Origin: Nitrosomonas sp.
GTDB taxonomy: Bacteria; Pseudomonadota; Gammaproteobacteria; Burkholderiales; Nitrosomonadaceae
Length of the DNA stretch: 64,000 nucleotides
Assembly: GCF_020852615.1 (NCBI RefSeq)
Contig: NZ_JADZAJ010000031.1
Location: 32,069 to 96,068, forward strand
Direction of reading: 5' to 3'
The notes beneath the pieces were generated by a model, which saw only the letters and a list, made by a program, of their open reading frames with translations, was not told the DNA's origin and did not search any database. Below are positions 18,032-27,739 of this stretch, in pieces. How positions within the stretch are numbered: position 1 is the stretch's first letter; every line of letters starts with the position of its first letter. The position numbers were made by a program, and so were the translations under genes.

Positions 18032-18805
18032 ATGAACTTGCATTCCCTGTTGTTTTCACTGGCAACCGGTTTTTCTCTGCTGATACATGGCGGAATATCA
18101 CTTTCATCCCCGCCGCCAGCAGAACAAACAGGCATTACGGCCCAGAGTATACTGGAAAAAGCAGATGAAATTCGCTTCCCCCGGGGCAGTTTTCAGGTCA
18201 ATGTCGCTATCCGGACTACATCACCTGACCATTCAGAAGATCATTACCAATATCAGGTACTTTCCAGGGGAAATGAAAACAGTATCGTCAGGATTACCGA
18301 ACCCGCCTCCGAGCGGGGACAGGTTATTCTCATGAAAGGGCGTGATCTGTGGGTTTTCATGCCCAGCGTATCGCAACCGGTACGCCTGTCTCTTTCCCAG
18401 CGGCTGACCGGCCAGGTTGCCAACGGGGATATTGCACGCGCCAACTTCACTGGCGACTACCATCCGCAACTGCTGCGCACTGAATCCATCAATGGTGAAA
18501 ACTGCTATGTCCTTGAATTGACTGGCATAGATCGTTCAGTAACCTACCAGAAAGTACTGTTATGGGTCAATCAATCCAGTTTCAGGCCGTATAAAGCAGA
18601 GTTTTACTCGGTTTCAGGCCGGCTGCTCAAGACCAGCCGTTACGAGAATTTTGACACTATTCTCGGCGAGATGCGCCCAACCCGCATCATCATGGAAGAT
18701 GCGCTCAAATCCGGAGAAGTTTCGGTACTCGACTACTCGGACATGAAACTGCGCGATCTGCCGGACAAGCTTTTTACCAAGGATTATCTGAAAAGACTTG
18801 AATAG
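18032..18805 (+). CDS. LolA-like outer membrane lipoprotein-sorting protein
   Basis: The 257-residue exported protein has a signal peptide (SLLFSLATGFSLLIHGGISLS) followed by a LolA/PF17131-like fold: ADEIRFPRGSFQVNVAIRT, then DLWVFMPSVSQPVRLSLSQRLTG and a C-terminal half with MEDALKSGEVSVLDYSD. LolA-like proteins carry acyl-chain cargo across the periplasm in an open half-barrel. Next to LolCDE-like permeases, ATPase and an outer-membrane barrel, it completes a trans-envelope route. The acyltransferase follows about 100 bases downstream. The cargo is not known. Confidence 0.8.
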   Translation: MNLHSLLFSLATGFSLLIHGGISLSSPPPAEQTGITAQSILEKADEIRFPRGSFQVNVAIRTTSPDHSEDHYQYQVLSRGNENSIVRITEPASERGQVILMKGRDLWVFMPSVSQPVRLSLSQRLTGQVANGDIARANFTGDYHPQLLRTESINGENCYVLELTGIDRSVTYQKVLLWVNQSSFRPYKAEFYSVSGRLLKTSRYENFDTILGEMRPTRIIMEDALKSGEVSVLDYSDMKLRDLPDKLFTKDYLKRLE

Positions 18806-18904
18806 AAAGGATTTGAGCAAATTGGCTGGCTGGCTAATACAGCCGGCAAATAACCGACTCGTTCTTTGGACAATTTTTATAATCAAAAACAAGCGCAATC
18901 AATC

Positions 18905-19681
18905 ATGTTTACCCAGGAAACCACTCATCTTGGCACATCTTTCAAACAATATTTTGAAATTGTGCCCGCACTTACCGATGAGTTGAAACATGAAGCCTAC
19001 CGCGTCCGCCATTCCGTTTATTGCGAGGATTTGCAGTTTGAATTTGCACGGTCTGACAGGTTTGAAACAGATGAATATGACGCACATTCACTACATCTTC
19101 TGATTCGCAGCATCCGCGACAATGCATTCATTGGCTGTACCCGTATTGTCCGTCCGCCACCGGGCAACAGCGACAGACGTCTGCCTTTTGAGAAAATCTG
19201 TGATCAGACACTGGACCGTTCCATCATCGACCCCGCCAGACTGCCGGCAGATAAAATTGGTGAAGTTTCCCGCCTGGCCGTCATCGCCACCTTTCGCCGG
19301 AGAAAAGGTGAAAAAAATCACCCTATCAATATTTCAGAGGAAGATTTCGGTACAGGCCCGATGATGCGCTTTCCTTATATTCCACTGGGACTTTATATCG
19401 GGACCATTGAACTGGCACGTCTGCACGATATCAGGGTACTTTTTATGCTGACCGAAGAACGGCTGGCCGGCCATTTCAGCAGATTGGGCGCCAGACTGGA
19501 ACCTATTGGTGCTCCTGTTGAATATCGCGGCCTGCGTTTCCCATCCATGGTGGAAATAAGCAGCACTATCAGTGGCATGCGTTCAATTTTCCGGCCGCTC
19601 TATCAAACCATTGCCGAGGATATTCGAACCGGACTGGAAAAACAGGGTCACCAGAGCATAAATACTTCTACAAATCGCTGA
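18905..19681 (+). CDS. PEP-CTERM/exosortase system-associated acyltransferase
   Basis: The 258-residue GNAT-type protein resembles autoinducer synthases. AYRVRHSVYCEDLQFE near 27, DEYDAHSLHLLIR, GCTRIVRP, the strongly conserved GEVSRLAV and AGHFSRLGARLEPIGAPVEYRG place it in the exosortase-associated acyltransferase family (TIGR03694 type). It is predicted to use an acyl carrier protein or acyl-CoA donor; its product is not established. The track start (TTG at 18866) adds 13 unrelated residues, and the ATG at 18905 fits the family. It is probably co-transcribed with the LolA-like gene, linking exosortase biology to the envelope transporter. Confidence 0.85.
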   Translation: MFTQETTHLGTSFKQYFEIVPALTDELKHEAYRVRHSVYCEDLQFEFARSDRFETDEYDAHSLHLLIRSIRDNAFIGCTRIVRPPPGNSDRRLPFEKICDQTLDRSIIDPARLPADKIGEVSRLAVIATFRRRKGEKNHPINISEEDFGTGPMMRFPYIPLGLYIGTIELARLHDIRVLFMLTEERLAGHFSRLGARLEPIGAPVEYRGLRFPSMVEISSTISGMRSIFRPLYQTIAEDIRTGLEKQGHQSINTSTNR

Positions 19682-19791
19682 TCACAACGCAGAAATGCCT
19701 GTTTCCTCAGAACCGGATTCTCATTCAATCCTCTCCCCCGTTAATAAACAGCCCCAAAATACAACAAAGACGGTCTGATACCGGGCGCTGG

Positions 19792-19846
19792 TGTAACAGG
19801 AACGTCACAACTCTGTAACAGGATCGTCACACGTTATTGCAATAAT
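19792..19846 (+). promoter_or_regulatory. Double Pho box and -10 element
   Basis: Four 7-base units, TGTAACA, CGTCACA, TGTAACA and CGTCACA, start at 19792, 19803, 19814 and 19825, exactly 11 bases apart. This is the direct-repeat pattern bound by PhoB. A -10-like AATAAT starts 10 bases after the last unit (19841), the spacing expected when PhoB replaces a -35 box. The porin start codon is 48 bases further on. Confidence 0.8.
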
Positions 19847-19893
19847 CCACTCCATTTTGATTAACCAGTTTCCGCAACGGAGTGTAAGCAATA

Positions 19894-21354
19894 ATGACCG
19901 AAAGATTCGCTGTAACAAAGTACCGGCTTGGCCTGATGTTGTTCACCATGCTTGGTTTTTCACCCGCCAGCGCCCAGCAACTGATTTTGTATGTAGATAC
20001 CGTCACCAAGCAGGTTTATACAGAACCGGGTGAAAACAGGATAAAACTGGGGACATTCCAGCAGGTAAAGGATGAGCCACCCCGAAAATCACCCGAGCAG
20101 CCATCCCGGGTCAGTGCAAGGCCAGAAACCGCCCCGGTATCTGCTCCGGTGTCAGCCAGCGCTGCCACAGCCAGTATGGAACAGCCCAAAACAGAGTTAC
20201 CTTCAGCAGAAAAACCCAAAGAAGAGAAGAAGTGGTACGACAGAATCGGCATCAAGGGCTACGCACAGTTCCGCTACAGCAAGAGCCTGTGGGGAGACAA
20301 GGACGATGTTTCCTACTGGCAGGACAGTTCAGCAGGCCCGAACAGCTCCTTCCTGATCAAACGGGTACGCCTGGCTTTTTCCGGCGATATTACCGACCAT
20401 CTTTACCTGTACCTGCAACCGGATTTTGTCAGCACACCGGCAGGCTCCAGCTCGACTCATTTTCTCCAGTTGCGGGATGCTTACGCTGATATTTTCTTTG
20501 ACAGGAACAAAGAATTTCGCATCAGAGTCGGGCAATCAAAAGTTCCTTATGGCTTTGAAACCATACAATCCAGCCAGATACGCCTCACACTCGACCGCAA
20601 TGATGCAATGAGCAGTTGCTGCCGGGATGAGCGCGACATCGGCGCCTTTTTTTACTGGACACCGGCTCATGTGCGTGATCGCTTCAAGGACATCATGGCG
20701 AAGAACCTGAAAGGATCCGGTGATTACGGTATGTTCGCCTTCGGTGTTTACAATGGCCAGGGAGCCAATCGGCTCGAACTGAATGATGGCGTACACCTCG
20801 TCAGCCGCTTTACTTATCCGTACCAGTTCGGTAACGGCCAGATCCTTGAAGCAGGTGTGCAGGCCTTTCACGGACGCTACGTTGCCTCAAACGGCCCTGT
20901 TGCAACCGGATTCACTCCAGTCATGGATGCCCCCGGCAAAGGTTTCAGAGATGAGCGTGTCGGATTGCATGCCGTCCTCTACCCGCAACCCTTCGGGCTG
21001 CAGGCTGAATGGAACTGGGGACGCGGACCTCAGTTAAATGAGACCCAGACAGCAATTTCCAATGCCTCACTCAATGGCGGCTATGTGCAGGCCATGTATA
21101 AAATCGACGGGCTGCGCTGGGGAACCCTGTTCCCGTTTGTACGGTGGCAATACTACAACGGGGCGCTGAAATCCCAGCGTAACGCTCCCAGAGATCGTGT
21201 CAGAGATCTCGAACTGGGACTGGAATGGCAGGTTATGAAAGAAATTGAGCTTACAGCGGTTTATCACATGATGAATCGTACTAATGTCATGAACGCCCCT
21301 TATGGCCCGTTCAAGGCTGATATCCTGAGATTCCAGTTACAGTGGAATTACTGA
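19894..21354 (+). CDS. Phosphate-selective porin (OprO/OprP family)
   Basis: The 486-residue protein has a signal peptide (FTMLGFSPASAQQ), a proline/alanine/serine-rich linker of about 70 residues ending in KPKEEKKWYDRIG, then a porin barrel (FLIKRVRLAFSGDITDHLYLYLQPDF, RIRVGQSKVPYGFETIQSS) ending in an aromatic strand (LQWNY). These are typical OprP features. Such trimeric porins admit phosphate or polyphosphate when phosphate is scarce, and the upstream double Pho box agrees with this. The linker may hold a coiled or cell-wall-spanning element. A polyphosphate preference cannot be separated from phosphate by sequence reading. Confidence 0.85.
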   Translation: MTERFAVTKYRLGLMLFTMLGFSPASAQQLILYVDTVTKQVYTEPGENRIKLGTFQQVKDEPPRKSPEQPSRVSARPETAPVSAPVSASAATASMEQPKTELPSAEKPKEEKKWYDRIGIKGYAQFRYSKSLWGDKDDVSYWQDSSAGPNSSFLIKRVRLAFSGDITDHLYLYLQPDFVSTPAGSSSTHFLQLRDAYADIFFDRNKEFRIRVGQSKVPYGFETIQSSQIRLTLDRNDAMSSCCRDERDIGAFFYWTPAHVRDRFKDIMAKNLKGSGDYGMFAFGVYNGQGANRLELNDGVHLVSRFTYPYQFGNGQILEAGVQAFHGRYVASNGPVATGFTPVMDAPGKGFRDERVGLHAVLYPQPFGLQAEWNWGRGPQLNETQTAISNASLNGGYVQAMYKIDGLRWGTLFPFVRWQYYNGALKSQRNAPRDRVRDLELGLEWQVMKEIELTAVYHMMNRTNVMNAPYGPFKADILRFQLQWNY

Positions 21355-21420
21355 TACTCCTGAAAACAAGCGACCGATCACTCGGGCATCACCACAGTAA
21401 ATCAACTGGGATTTTCAGGT

Positions 21421-21720
21421 TTATTGATTGGAAGCCTGGATATGCAGCTTCAGCCCAAGTGCCTTGACAACTTTCATGATGGTGGAAAACTCGGGATTTC
21501 CTTCCCCGGATAGCGCTTTGTAAAGGCTTTCCCGGCCAAGACCGGTATCGCGGGCAAGCTGGGTCATGCCACGCGCACGGGCAATATTGCCCAATGCTTT
21601 GGCGATGTAGACGGCATCATCGCCCGCTTCTTCCAGGCAGGCGTCAAGGTAAAGGGTTATGTCTTCCTCGGTTTTCAGGTGTTCAGCACTGTCCCAGCGG
21701 CGCCGCTTTACTTTATTCAT
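21421..21720 (-). CDS. HigA-like addiction module antidote protein
   Basis: The 99-residue protein has a C-terminal helix-turn-helix (MTQLARDTGLGRESLYKALS, then GNPEFSTIMKVVKALGLKL), the form of the putative addiction-module antidote family (TIGR02684 type) usually paired with a RelE/HigB-like killer protein encoded just upstream. The toxin reading frame is present here but broken, so this is an orphan antidote. It may still act as a repressor of its own promoter. It converges on the porin gene. Confidence 0.85.
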   Translation of the reverse strand: MNKVKRRRWDSAEHLKTEEDITLYLDACLEEAGDDAVYIAKALGNIARARGMTQLARDTGLGRESLYKALSGEGNPEFSTIMKVVKALGLKLHIQASNQ

Positions 21721-21723
21721 TGT

Positions 21724-22016
21724 TTATCCCCCAATTTTACGAGCGGGTTCGGGTGCTGCCTTGATGTCCTGCTGTTGTGCAGCTTTGTTTCCACCCGCCA
21801 GCAGCATAAATATTTCCATGCCTGTTTGAAATAGACCCGGTATCCAGAACCTGTGTGGATACGCATTTCCGATACGCTTTCCCCTAGTGGGCCGCAATCA
21901 CCAAAATTGCCATCTTCTGCATGGTCAATCCGTGCCTGGATTCTGGCTTTTGCTGAGCGATCTTTCAGATTGACGAATCAAGTGTCAAAAACTTCGGTGG
22001 TCTGGATTGTGTTCAT
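21724..22016 (-). pseudogene. HigB/RelE-like toxin, inactivated by stop and frameshift
   Basis: The minus strand reads MNTIQTTEVFDT, then TGA, then FVNLKDRSAKARIQARID, GDCGPLGESVSEMRIHTG and GYRVYFKQ. After a frameshift it continues MEIFMLLAGGNKAAQQQDIKAA to a TAA three bases before the antitoxin ATG. This matches the killer protein of the addiction module family, where the stop position normally holds Trp. Two independent lesions make the toxin almost certainly dead. The ORF-track frames here on the plus strand are shadows. Confidence 0.85.
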
Positions 22017-22022
22017 ACACAA

Positions 22023-22172
22023 CAGTATCCCAAAGGATACATTTCATCAAATGAATATCCAGAAGGTAGAATTCCCCTGCACGCGGATTACAGCGAACAA
22101 TATGCTGCCTGGCGAAGTGGATCACAAACCCTGGCACAGCGCAGATACTGCTTTGCACACTACGCCGATTAA
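22023..22172 (+). other. Unidentified C-terminal gene fragment
   Basis: A 49-codon open frame (QYPKGYISSNEYPEGRIPLH, ADYSEQYAAWRSGSQT, LAQRRYCFAHYAD) ends at TAA just before yajQ. The composition looks protein-like but has no start or upstream partner, and the family was not recognised. It may be debris from the same rearrangement that damaged the toxin gene. Confidence 0.25.
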
Positions 22173-22180
22173 AGTTTTCG

Positions 22181-22666
22181 TTAATCCCGGAAGTTACGGA
22201 ACTGCAGTGGCTGTTCAGTGATGCTGCTTTTCACCAGCTGAATCGCTTCCTGCAGAACATCACGTTTAGCCCCGGTAATCCGGACGACTTCACCCTGAAT
22301 ACTGGCCTGGACCTTAAGTTTGCTGTCCTTGATCAGTTTGACGATTTTTTTGGCCAGATCACTCTCCACTCCGGTTTTAACCGTTACTTTCTGTTTCACT
22401 TTGTTACCACTGATCTTTTCAATCTGTCCTTTGTCCAGACAGCGAACATCAATCTCCCGTTTGGTAAGCCGGGTCATCAGGATATCCATCACCTGATCCA
22501 GTTTGAATTCATCGTCAGCAAAGAGAGACAGTTCGTAATCTGTCTGCTCGGCACGAGTATCCGAGCCTTTGAAATCAAAACGGGTGGAAACTTCTTTATT
22601 CAGCTGATCAACTGCATTACGGATTTCCTGCTTATCCACTTCGGAAACAATATCAAATGAAGGCAT
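22181..22666 (-). CDS. yajQ: YajQ-family nucleotide-binding protein
   Basis: The 161-residue protein matches YajQ (UPF0234) throughout: [21 protein letters not shown] at the start, TRFDFKGSD near 33, and [19 protein letters not shown] and LQFRNFRD at the end. It folds as two related ferredoxin-like domains; members bind RNA or nucleotides, and in some species cyclic di-GMP. Full length and monocistronic. Whether it is a signalling receptor here is unknown. Confidence 0.92.
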   Translation of the reverse strand: MPSFDIVSEVDKQEIRNAVDQLNKEVSTRFDFKGSDTRAEQTDYELSLFADDEFKLDQVMDILMTRLTKREIDVRCLDKGQIEKISGNKVKQKVTVKTGVESDLAKKIVKLIKDSKLKVQASIQGEVVRITGAKRDVLQEAIQLVKSSITEQPLQFRNFRD

Positions 22667-22817
22667 AATTTTTTTGCTCAGATTGTAAAGTTGAATCCGG
22701 CATTATAGGACGGGTAATTTCTTTTGCATAAACAGGCCGGGAAAAGCCAATGTTTTCCTGCCGGCTGCCTGCTCTGGATGGTTTACAATCTTCCCTATTG
22801 TTTCGCGAGGAAAAATC

Positions 22818-23927
22818 ATGCAGAAAACGGTTTATCTCATCGCCGGTGCGCGCCCTAATTTCATGAAAATTGCACCTATCGTCCGCGCATTGCAGCAACA
22901 GGACAAACTGGCTTATAAAATTGTCCATACCGGCCAGCATTATGACCGGGAAATGAATGATGTTTTCTTCGAGGAACTGGGCATCCCGCAGCCGGATATT
23001 TTCATGGCGGCCGGGGGAGGCAGCCATTCGCAGCAGACAGCCAAAATTATGGTTGCCTTTGAGGAATACTGTCAGGCAGAACGACCGGATGCAGTGCTGG
23101 TGGTGGGTGATGTTAACTCAACACTGGCCTGTTCGATTGTCGCCAAAAAACTGCATATTCCGGTAGCGCATGTTGAAGCAGGGTTGCGCAGCGGCGATAT
23201 GTGCATGCCGGAGGAAATCAATCGCCTGGTAACAGACAGCATTACCGACTGGTTTTTCGTGACTGAGCCAAGCGGGCAGCAAAATCTGCTGCAGGAAGGC
23301 AAACCGGCATCAGCCGTTCACTATGTTGGCCATGTTATGGTGGATAATCTGCTTTATCAGGTGGAGAAGCTTGCGCAGGCAGATACTTCCGGCTTTGAAA
23401 CCAGCCCGCTGAAAGCCTCACTGAGCAACCGGCCGTATGGCGTAGTCACTCTGCACCGGCCAAGCAATGTGGATAACCCGGAAGCCCTGCAGCGTATCAG
23501 CCGGACACTGAAACAGATTGCCGAACACATACCACTTGTTTTTCCGGCGCATCCGCGCACACAGAATAATCTGAAGAAATTCAGCATCGATCTGGGGCCA
23601 AATATCACACTGATCGGCCCGCAGGCTTATATGCCGTTTCTGCACCTGTGGAAGGATGCCGCGCTTGTTCTGACCGACAGCGGCGGTTTACAGGAAGAAA
23701 CCACAGCGCTGGGGGTGCCCTGCATCACCATCCGGGAAAACACCGAGCGGCCGGTTACCGTAGATGAAGGCACAAATATACTGGCGGGAACCAGCCCTGA
23801 ACGCATACTGGCTGCCGTTGACAACGTCCTGCAAGGGCGCGGAAAACAGGGACGCCGGCCGAATTTATGGGATGGGAATGCTGCACGCCGCATTGTGGAA
23901 ATACTCTCCAGAGAACTGTATTCCTGA
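22818..23927 (+). CDS. wecB: UDP-N-acetylglucosamine 2-epimerase (non-hydrolysing)
   Basis: The 369-residue GT-B fold enzyme has GARPNFMKIAP near 9, HTGQHYD, HVEAGLRSG, MPEEINR and TDSGGLQEE with GVPCITIRENTERPVT, the signature series of WecB/MnaA. It interconverts UDP-GlcNAc and UDP-ManNAc, a precursor for surface polysaccharides. A clear ribosome site (GAGGAAAAATC) precedes the ATG. The manC-type gene follows after 2 bases, so the two form a nucleotide-sugar operon that probably feeds the polysaccharide locus at 37-50 kb. Confidence 0.92.
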   Translation: MQKTVYLIAGARPNFMKIAPIVRALQQQDKLAYKIVHTGQHYDREMNDVFFEELGIPQPDIFMAAGGGSHSQQTAKIMVAFEEYCQAERPDAVLVVGDVNSTLACSIVAKKLHIPVAHVEAGLRSGDMCMPEEINRLVTDSITDWFFVTEPSGQQNLLQEGKPASAVHYVGHVMVDNLLYQVEKLAQADTSGFETSPLKASLSNRPYGVVTLHRPSNVDNPEALQRISRTLKQIAEHIPLVFPAHPRTQNNLKKFSIDLGPNITLIGPQAYMPFLHLWKDAALVLTDSGGLQEETTALGVPCITIRENTERPVTVDEGTNILAGTSPERILAAVDNVLQGRGKQGRRPNLWDGNAARRIVEILSRELYS

Positions 23928-23929
23928 AT

Positions 23930-25381
23930 ATGAAGCACACGCTCATTCCCGTCATTCTTTCCGGTGGCTCCGGCACCCGGTTGTGGCCACTTTCACGCCA
24001 GCAGTATCCCAAGCAGCTGCTGCCACTGGTCAACCGGTATTCCCTGCTGCAGGAAACTGTACGCCGGCTGGACGGGCTGGAGGATATTTCCGTCCAGCCT
24101 CCCATTATCGTCAGCAATGAGGAATACCGCTTTGTTATTGCGGAGCAGTTACGGGTTTTGGGTAAAACCGGCAAGATTATCCTTGAACCTTACGGGCGTA
24201 ACACTGCTCCTGCACTGACAGTAGCTGCCCTGGCAGCGATACAGGGGGAAGATGACCCGATTTTGCTGGTGATGCCGTCCGATCATATCATCACAGATAT
24301 TTCAGCTTTTCAGACAGCCGTTCATAAAGGGATATCGCTGGCTGAAAGCGGTATGCTGGTGACTTTTGGTATTACACCCGATTCACCGGAAACCGGTTAT
24401 GGCTATATCCAGTACGGTACGGTACTGCACGAGCCGGGTACTTTCCGGATTTCCCGTTTTGTCGAAAAACCGGATCTGGCCACAGCACAAAATTATCTGG
24501 AGGAAGGTTCTTACCTGTGGAACAGCGGCATGTTCATGATGCGCGCTTCGATCTGGCTTGCTGCCATCAACATCTGCCGGCGGGATATTCTGGAAGCCTG
24601 CCGTATCGCGTGGCAACCGGATAAAGTAGATGGTGATTTTTACCGGATCGACAAAAACACGTTTGCCGCGTGCCCGAGTGATTCGATTGACTATGCAGTC
24701 ATGGAGCCGCTTTCCGCACATCCGGATACGCTGCCGCCGGGCGCCATCATCCCGCTCTCGGCCGGGTGGTCAGACATCGGAGCATGGGATGCGTTGTGGC
24801 GCACATTACCCAAAGATGAATCCGGCAATGTGACGCGCGGCGATGTGCAGCTGCATGCGTGCCACGATACGCTGGTGTTTTCAGAGAACAGGCTGGTTGC
24901 CTGCATCGGTGTGGAAAACATGGTGATTGTGGAAACACCTGATGCCATTCTGGTTGCCCATCAGGGCAGAACACAGGAAGTAAAACACATTGTCGATCTG
25001 CTGAAACAGCGCAATCGTCCGGAGATCAGTTCACACCGCAAAATTTACCGCCCGTGGGGCTGGTACGATTCAATTGATACGGGTGAACGTTTCCAGGTCA
25101 AACGTATTGTCGTCAACCCCGGTGCGGCGCTTTCACTGCAAATGCACCATCACCGCGCGGAACATTGGATCGTAGTACGGGGAACAGCACGGGTGACCAA
25201 AGCAGAAGAAACCTTTCTGGTCAGTGAAAATGAATCTACCTATATCCCGTTGGGAACACCACATCGACTGGAGAATCCGGGGCGTGTACCGCTGGAGATG
25301 ATTGAAGTCCAGTCTGGCTCTTATCTGGGGGAAGACGATATTGTCCGGTTTGAGGATAAATACGGCAGAAAAGAAAATTAG
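23930..25381 (+). CDS. manC: Mannose-1-phosphate guanylyltransferase / mannose-6-phosphate isomerase
   Basis: The 483-residue bifunctional enzyme has the nucleotidyltransferase motif SGGSGTRLWPLSRQQYPKQ at 11-29, VMPSDH and FVEKPD, plus a C-terminal cupin (QMHHHRAEHWIVVRGTARV) for the isomerase activity, as in AlgA/XanB/ManC. It supplies GDP-mannose. The track start at 23867 overlaps wecB; the ATG at 23930, two bases after the wecB stop, gives the conserved N-terminus. The operon with wecB indicates a shared role in surface glycan precursor supply. Confidence 0.93.
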   Translation: MKHTLIPVILSGGSGTRLWPLSRQQYPKQLLPLVNRYSLLQETVRRLDGLEDISVQPPIIVSNEEYRFVIAEQLRVLGKTGKIILEPYGRNTAPALTVAALAAIQGEDDPILLVMPSDHIITDISAFQTAVHKGISLAESGMLVTFGITPDSPETGYGYIQYGTVLHEPGTFRISRFVEKPDLATAQNYLEEGSYLWNSGMFMMRASIWLAAINICRRDILEACRIAWQPDKVDGDFYRIDKNTFAACPSDSIDYAVMEPLSAHPDTLPPGAIIPLSAGWSDIGAWDALWRTLPKDESGNVTRGDVQLHACHDTLVFSENRLVACIGVENMVIVETPDAILVAHQGRTQEVKHIVDLLKQRNRPEISSHRKIYRPWGWYDSIDTGERFQVKRIVVNPGAALSLQMHHHRAEHWIVVRGTARVTKAEETFLVSENESTYIPLGTPHRLENPGRVPLEMIEVQSGSYLGEDDIVRFEDKYGRKEN

Positions 25382-25544
25382 CCAGGCTATTTTCAAACTG
25401 AAACCACCTGTATCCCTGCCGGAAAATTACACTGTCAGTCAAAGGGCCTCTGCATGGACCCCGGCAGCGCGGCTCATGGAGAATCCGCATAGCGGTTCCT
25501 CAAGTATAATGCCATTTTTCAAGGTTTTATTTGAAGGAGGAATG

Positions 25545-25871
25545 ATGCCAATCTATGAATATGCCTGCCATGCGTGTGGATTGGAAAAGGAACACCTGCA
25601 GAAAATGAGTGACGCACCGATTGCAAATTGCCCGGCTTGCGGCAGCAGCGATTATGTCAAGAAAGTATCTGCTGCCGGCTTCCAGTTGAAGGGAACGGGC
25701 TGGTATGTAACAGATTTCAGAAATAAAAATACCCGATCCGGCTCACAGCCAAAAGAAGAACCCGGCAAGGAAACCGGTACGGCAGATAAATCAGCCACAA
25801 GTACGGCAACTGACAGCTCATCGACGACAACATCAGCCGCTGCAACCACCTCTGCTCCTTCAGCAGAGTAG
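25545..25871 (+). CDS. FmdB-type zinc ribbon protein
   Basis: The protein is 108 residues. MPIYEYACHACG with Cys8/Cys11 and CPACGS with Cys29/Cys32 form the FmdB/CxxC-CxxC regulatory zinc ribbon. GTGWYVTDF is also conserved, followed by a Ser/Thr/Ala-rich tail. An AAGGAGG ribosome site precedes tandem ATG codons (25542 and 25545), so the much longer track ORF starting at 25302 is wrong. The gene sits just before aspS, as in many betaproteobacteria. Its molecular role is unknown. Confidence 0.85.
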   Translation: MPIYEYACHACGLEKEHLQKMSDAPIANCPACGSSDYVKKVSAAGFQLKGTGWYVTDFRNKNTRSGSQPKEEPGKETGTADKSATSTATDSSSTTTSAAATTSAPSAE

Positions 25872-25946
25872 CTACAAACACGCTCGAACAGGATTTTGAT
25901 ACGGCAACACAGCCAACCGATTTTTATATTTAACCAACATCAACTT

Positions 25947-27728
25947 ATGCGTACTGACTATTGCGGCGCCATCAATACACGCCACCTGGGTAGAACCGTT
26001 ACATTATGTGGCTGGGTACATCGCCGGCGCGATCACGGCGGGGTTATTTTCATTGATCTGCGCGATCGCGAAGGAATCGTTCAGATCGTTTGTGACCCCG
26101 AAAATATTGCCGCCTTTCAGGTTGCTGAAAAAATCCGCAGTGAGTTTGTGCTCGAAATCACCGGGACAGTGCGCCATCGCCCGGAGGGAACCGTCAACCG
26201 CGGTATTCTCAGCGGCGAAATCGAAGTGCTGATCAATACAATCGAAATCCTGAATCCTTCACTCACTCCGCCCTTCCAGATGGATGACGACAACCTGAGT
26301 GAAGCGATACGGCTGGAATACCGCTATCTGGATTTGCGCCGCCCGGTAATGCAACGCAATATCCGCTTGCGGCACCAGGTCACTATGGCCGCACGCACTT
26401 TCCTTGATCAGCATGGTTTCATTGACGTGGAAACCCCGATGCTGACCAAATCCACTCCGGAAGGCGCACGCGATTATCTGGTACCTTCACGCGTCAACGC
26501 CAACCATTTTTTTGCATTGCCACAATCCCCGCAGCTGTTCAAGCAACTGCTGATGGTGTCTGGCTTTGACCGTTACTATCAGATTACCCGCTGCTTCCGC
26601 GATGAGGATTTACGCGCCGATCGCCAGCCGGAATTCACCCAGATCGATATTGAAACCTCTTTCCTCTCAGAAAATGACATCATGAGTATGATGGAGGACA
26701 TGATCCGCCGTCTGTTTGCAGCCGTGATTGATGTCAGCCTGCCCGACCCCTTCCCCCGGCTCAGTTACGCCGAAGCGATGTTTCATTACGGATCGGACAA
26801 ACCTGATTTACGGGTACCGCTGATATTGACAGAGCTGACAGATCTGATGCAGGACGTGCCCTTCCAGGTTTTCCGTGATGCTGCACAGAAAGCAGGCGGT
26901 CGCGTGGCCGCATTACGTATTCCTGGCGGCGGAGAACTGTCCCGCAAGGAGATCGACGAATACACCCGGTTTGTCGGGATTTACGGAGCAAAAGGCCTGG
27001 CCTATATCAAAATCAATGATCTGGCCAAAGGGCTGGAAGGTCTGCAATCCCCCATCCTGAAATTCCTGCCGGAACAGGTCATACAATCAGTCCTCGAACG
27101 TACCCGGGTACAGAATGGTGATCTGGTATTCTTTGGTGCCGACAAAGCCAAAGTTGTTAATGATGCGCTGGGTGCATTACGTGTCAAAGTCGGACACGAA
27201 CGCGGTCTGGCTGAAAAATCCTGGAAACCGTTATGGGTTGTTGATTTCCCGATGTTCGAATGGGATGAGGAAGAAAAGCGCTGGCAAGCCCTGCATCACC
27301 CCTTCACTTCGCCCAGCCAGGGGCATGAAGATTTTCTGTCGAACGATCCGGGCAAGGCACTTTCCAGAGCGTATGACATGGTGCTGAACGGGATGGAAAT
27401 TGGCGGAGGCTCCATCCGTATTCATCGACAGGATGTGCAGAGCAAGGTGTTTCAGGCATTGAATATTTCAGATGACGAAGCCAGACTGAAATTTGGTTTC
27501 CTGCTGGATGCCCTGCAATATGGCGCCCCTCCGCACGGCGGTATTGCTTTTGGCCTTGACCGTATTGTTGCCATGATGACCGGAACGGATTCCATTCGTG
27601 ATGTCATCGCTTTCCCCAAGACACAACGTGCCCAATGCCTGCTGACACAGGCACCCGGCATGGTTGAGGAAAAACAGTTGCGGGAATTGCACATCCGTCT
27701 GCGTAAAACTGAAACCACAAGCAGCTAA
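25947..27728 (+). CDS. aspS: Aspartyl-tRNA synthetase
   Basis: The 593-residue class II synthetase starts [20 protein letters not shown] with an N-terminal OB-fold ([23 protein letters not shown]), then the catalytic core with motif 2 [19 protein letters not shown], an inserted bacterial GAD domain, and motif 3 [11 protein letters not shown] near the end. It charges tRNA-Asp. The start at 25947 replaces the upstream ATG at 25896, which adds 17 non-conserved residues. nudB follows 11 bases downstream. Confidence 0.96.
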   Translation: MRTDYCGAINTRHLGRTVTLCGWVHRRRDHGGVIFIDLRDREGIVQIVCDPENIAAFQVAEKIRSEFVLEITGTVRHRPEGTVNRGILSGEIEVLINTIEILNPSLTPPFQMDDDNLSEAIRLEYRYLDLRRPVMQRNIRLRHQVTMAARTFLDQHGFIDVETPMLTKSTPEGARDYLVPSRVNANHFFALPQSPQLFKQLLMVSGFDRYYQITRCFRDEDLRADRQPEFTQIDIETSFLSENDIMSMMEDMIRRLFAAVIDVSLPDPFPRLSYAEAMFHYGSDKPDLRVPLILTELTDLMQDVPFQVFRDAAQKAGGRVAALRIPGGGELSRKEIDEYTRFVGIYGAKGLAYIKINDLAKGLEGLQSPILKFLPEQVIQSVLERTRVQNGDLVFFGADKAKVVNDALGALRVKVGHERGLAEKSWKPLWVVDFPMFEWDEEEKRWQALHHPFTSPSQGHEDFLSNDPGKALSRAYDMVLNGMEIGGGSIRIHRQDVQSKVFQALNISDDEARLKFGFLLDALQYGAPPHGGIAFGLDRIVAMMTGTDSIRDVIAFPKTQRAQCLLTQAPGMVEEKQLRELHIRLRKTETTSS

Positions 27729-27739
27729 CCGGATTACTG

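Noticed and set aside
21358-21420. CCTGAAAA...TTTTCAGG inverted repeat after the porin gene
   Set aside because: The arms are about 46 bases apart with no GC-rich stem or T run, so it is not a convincing terminator.
21853-22221. 122-codon plus-strand ORF
   Set aside because: It is the antisense shadow of the broken HigB-like toxin and the yajQ end; the minus-strand toxin homology is far stronger.
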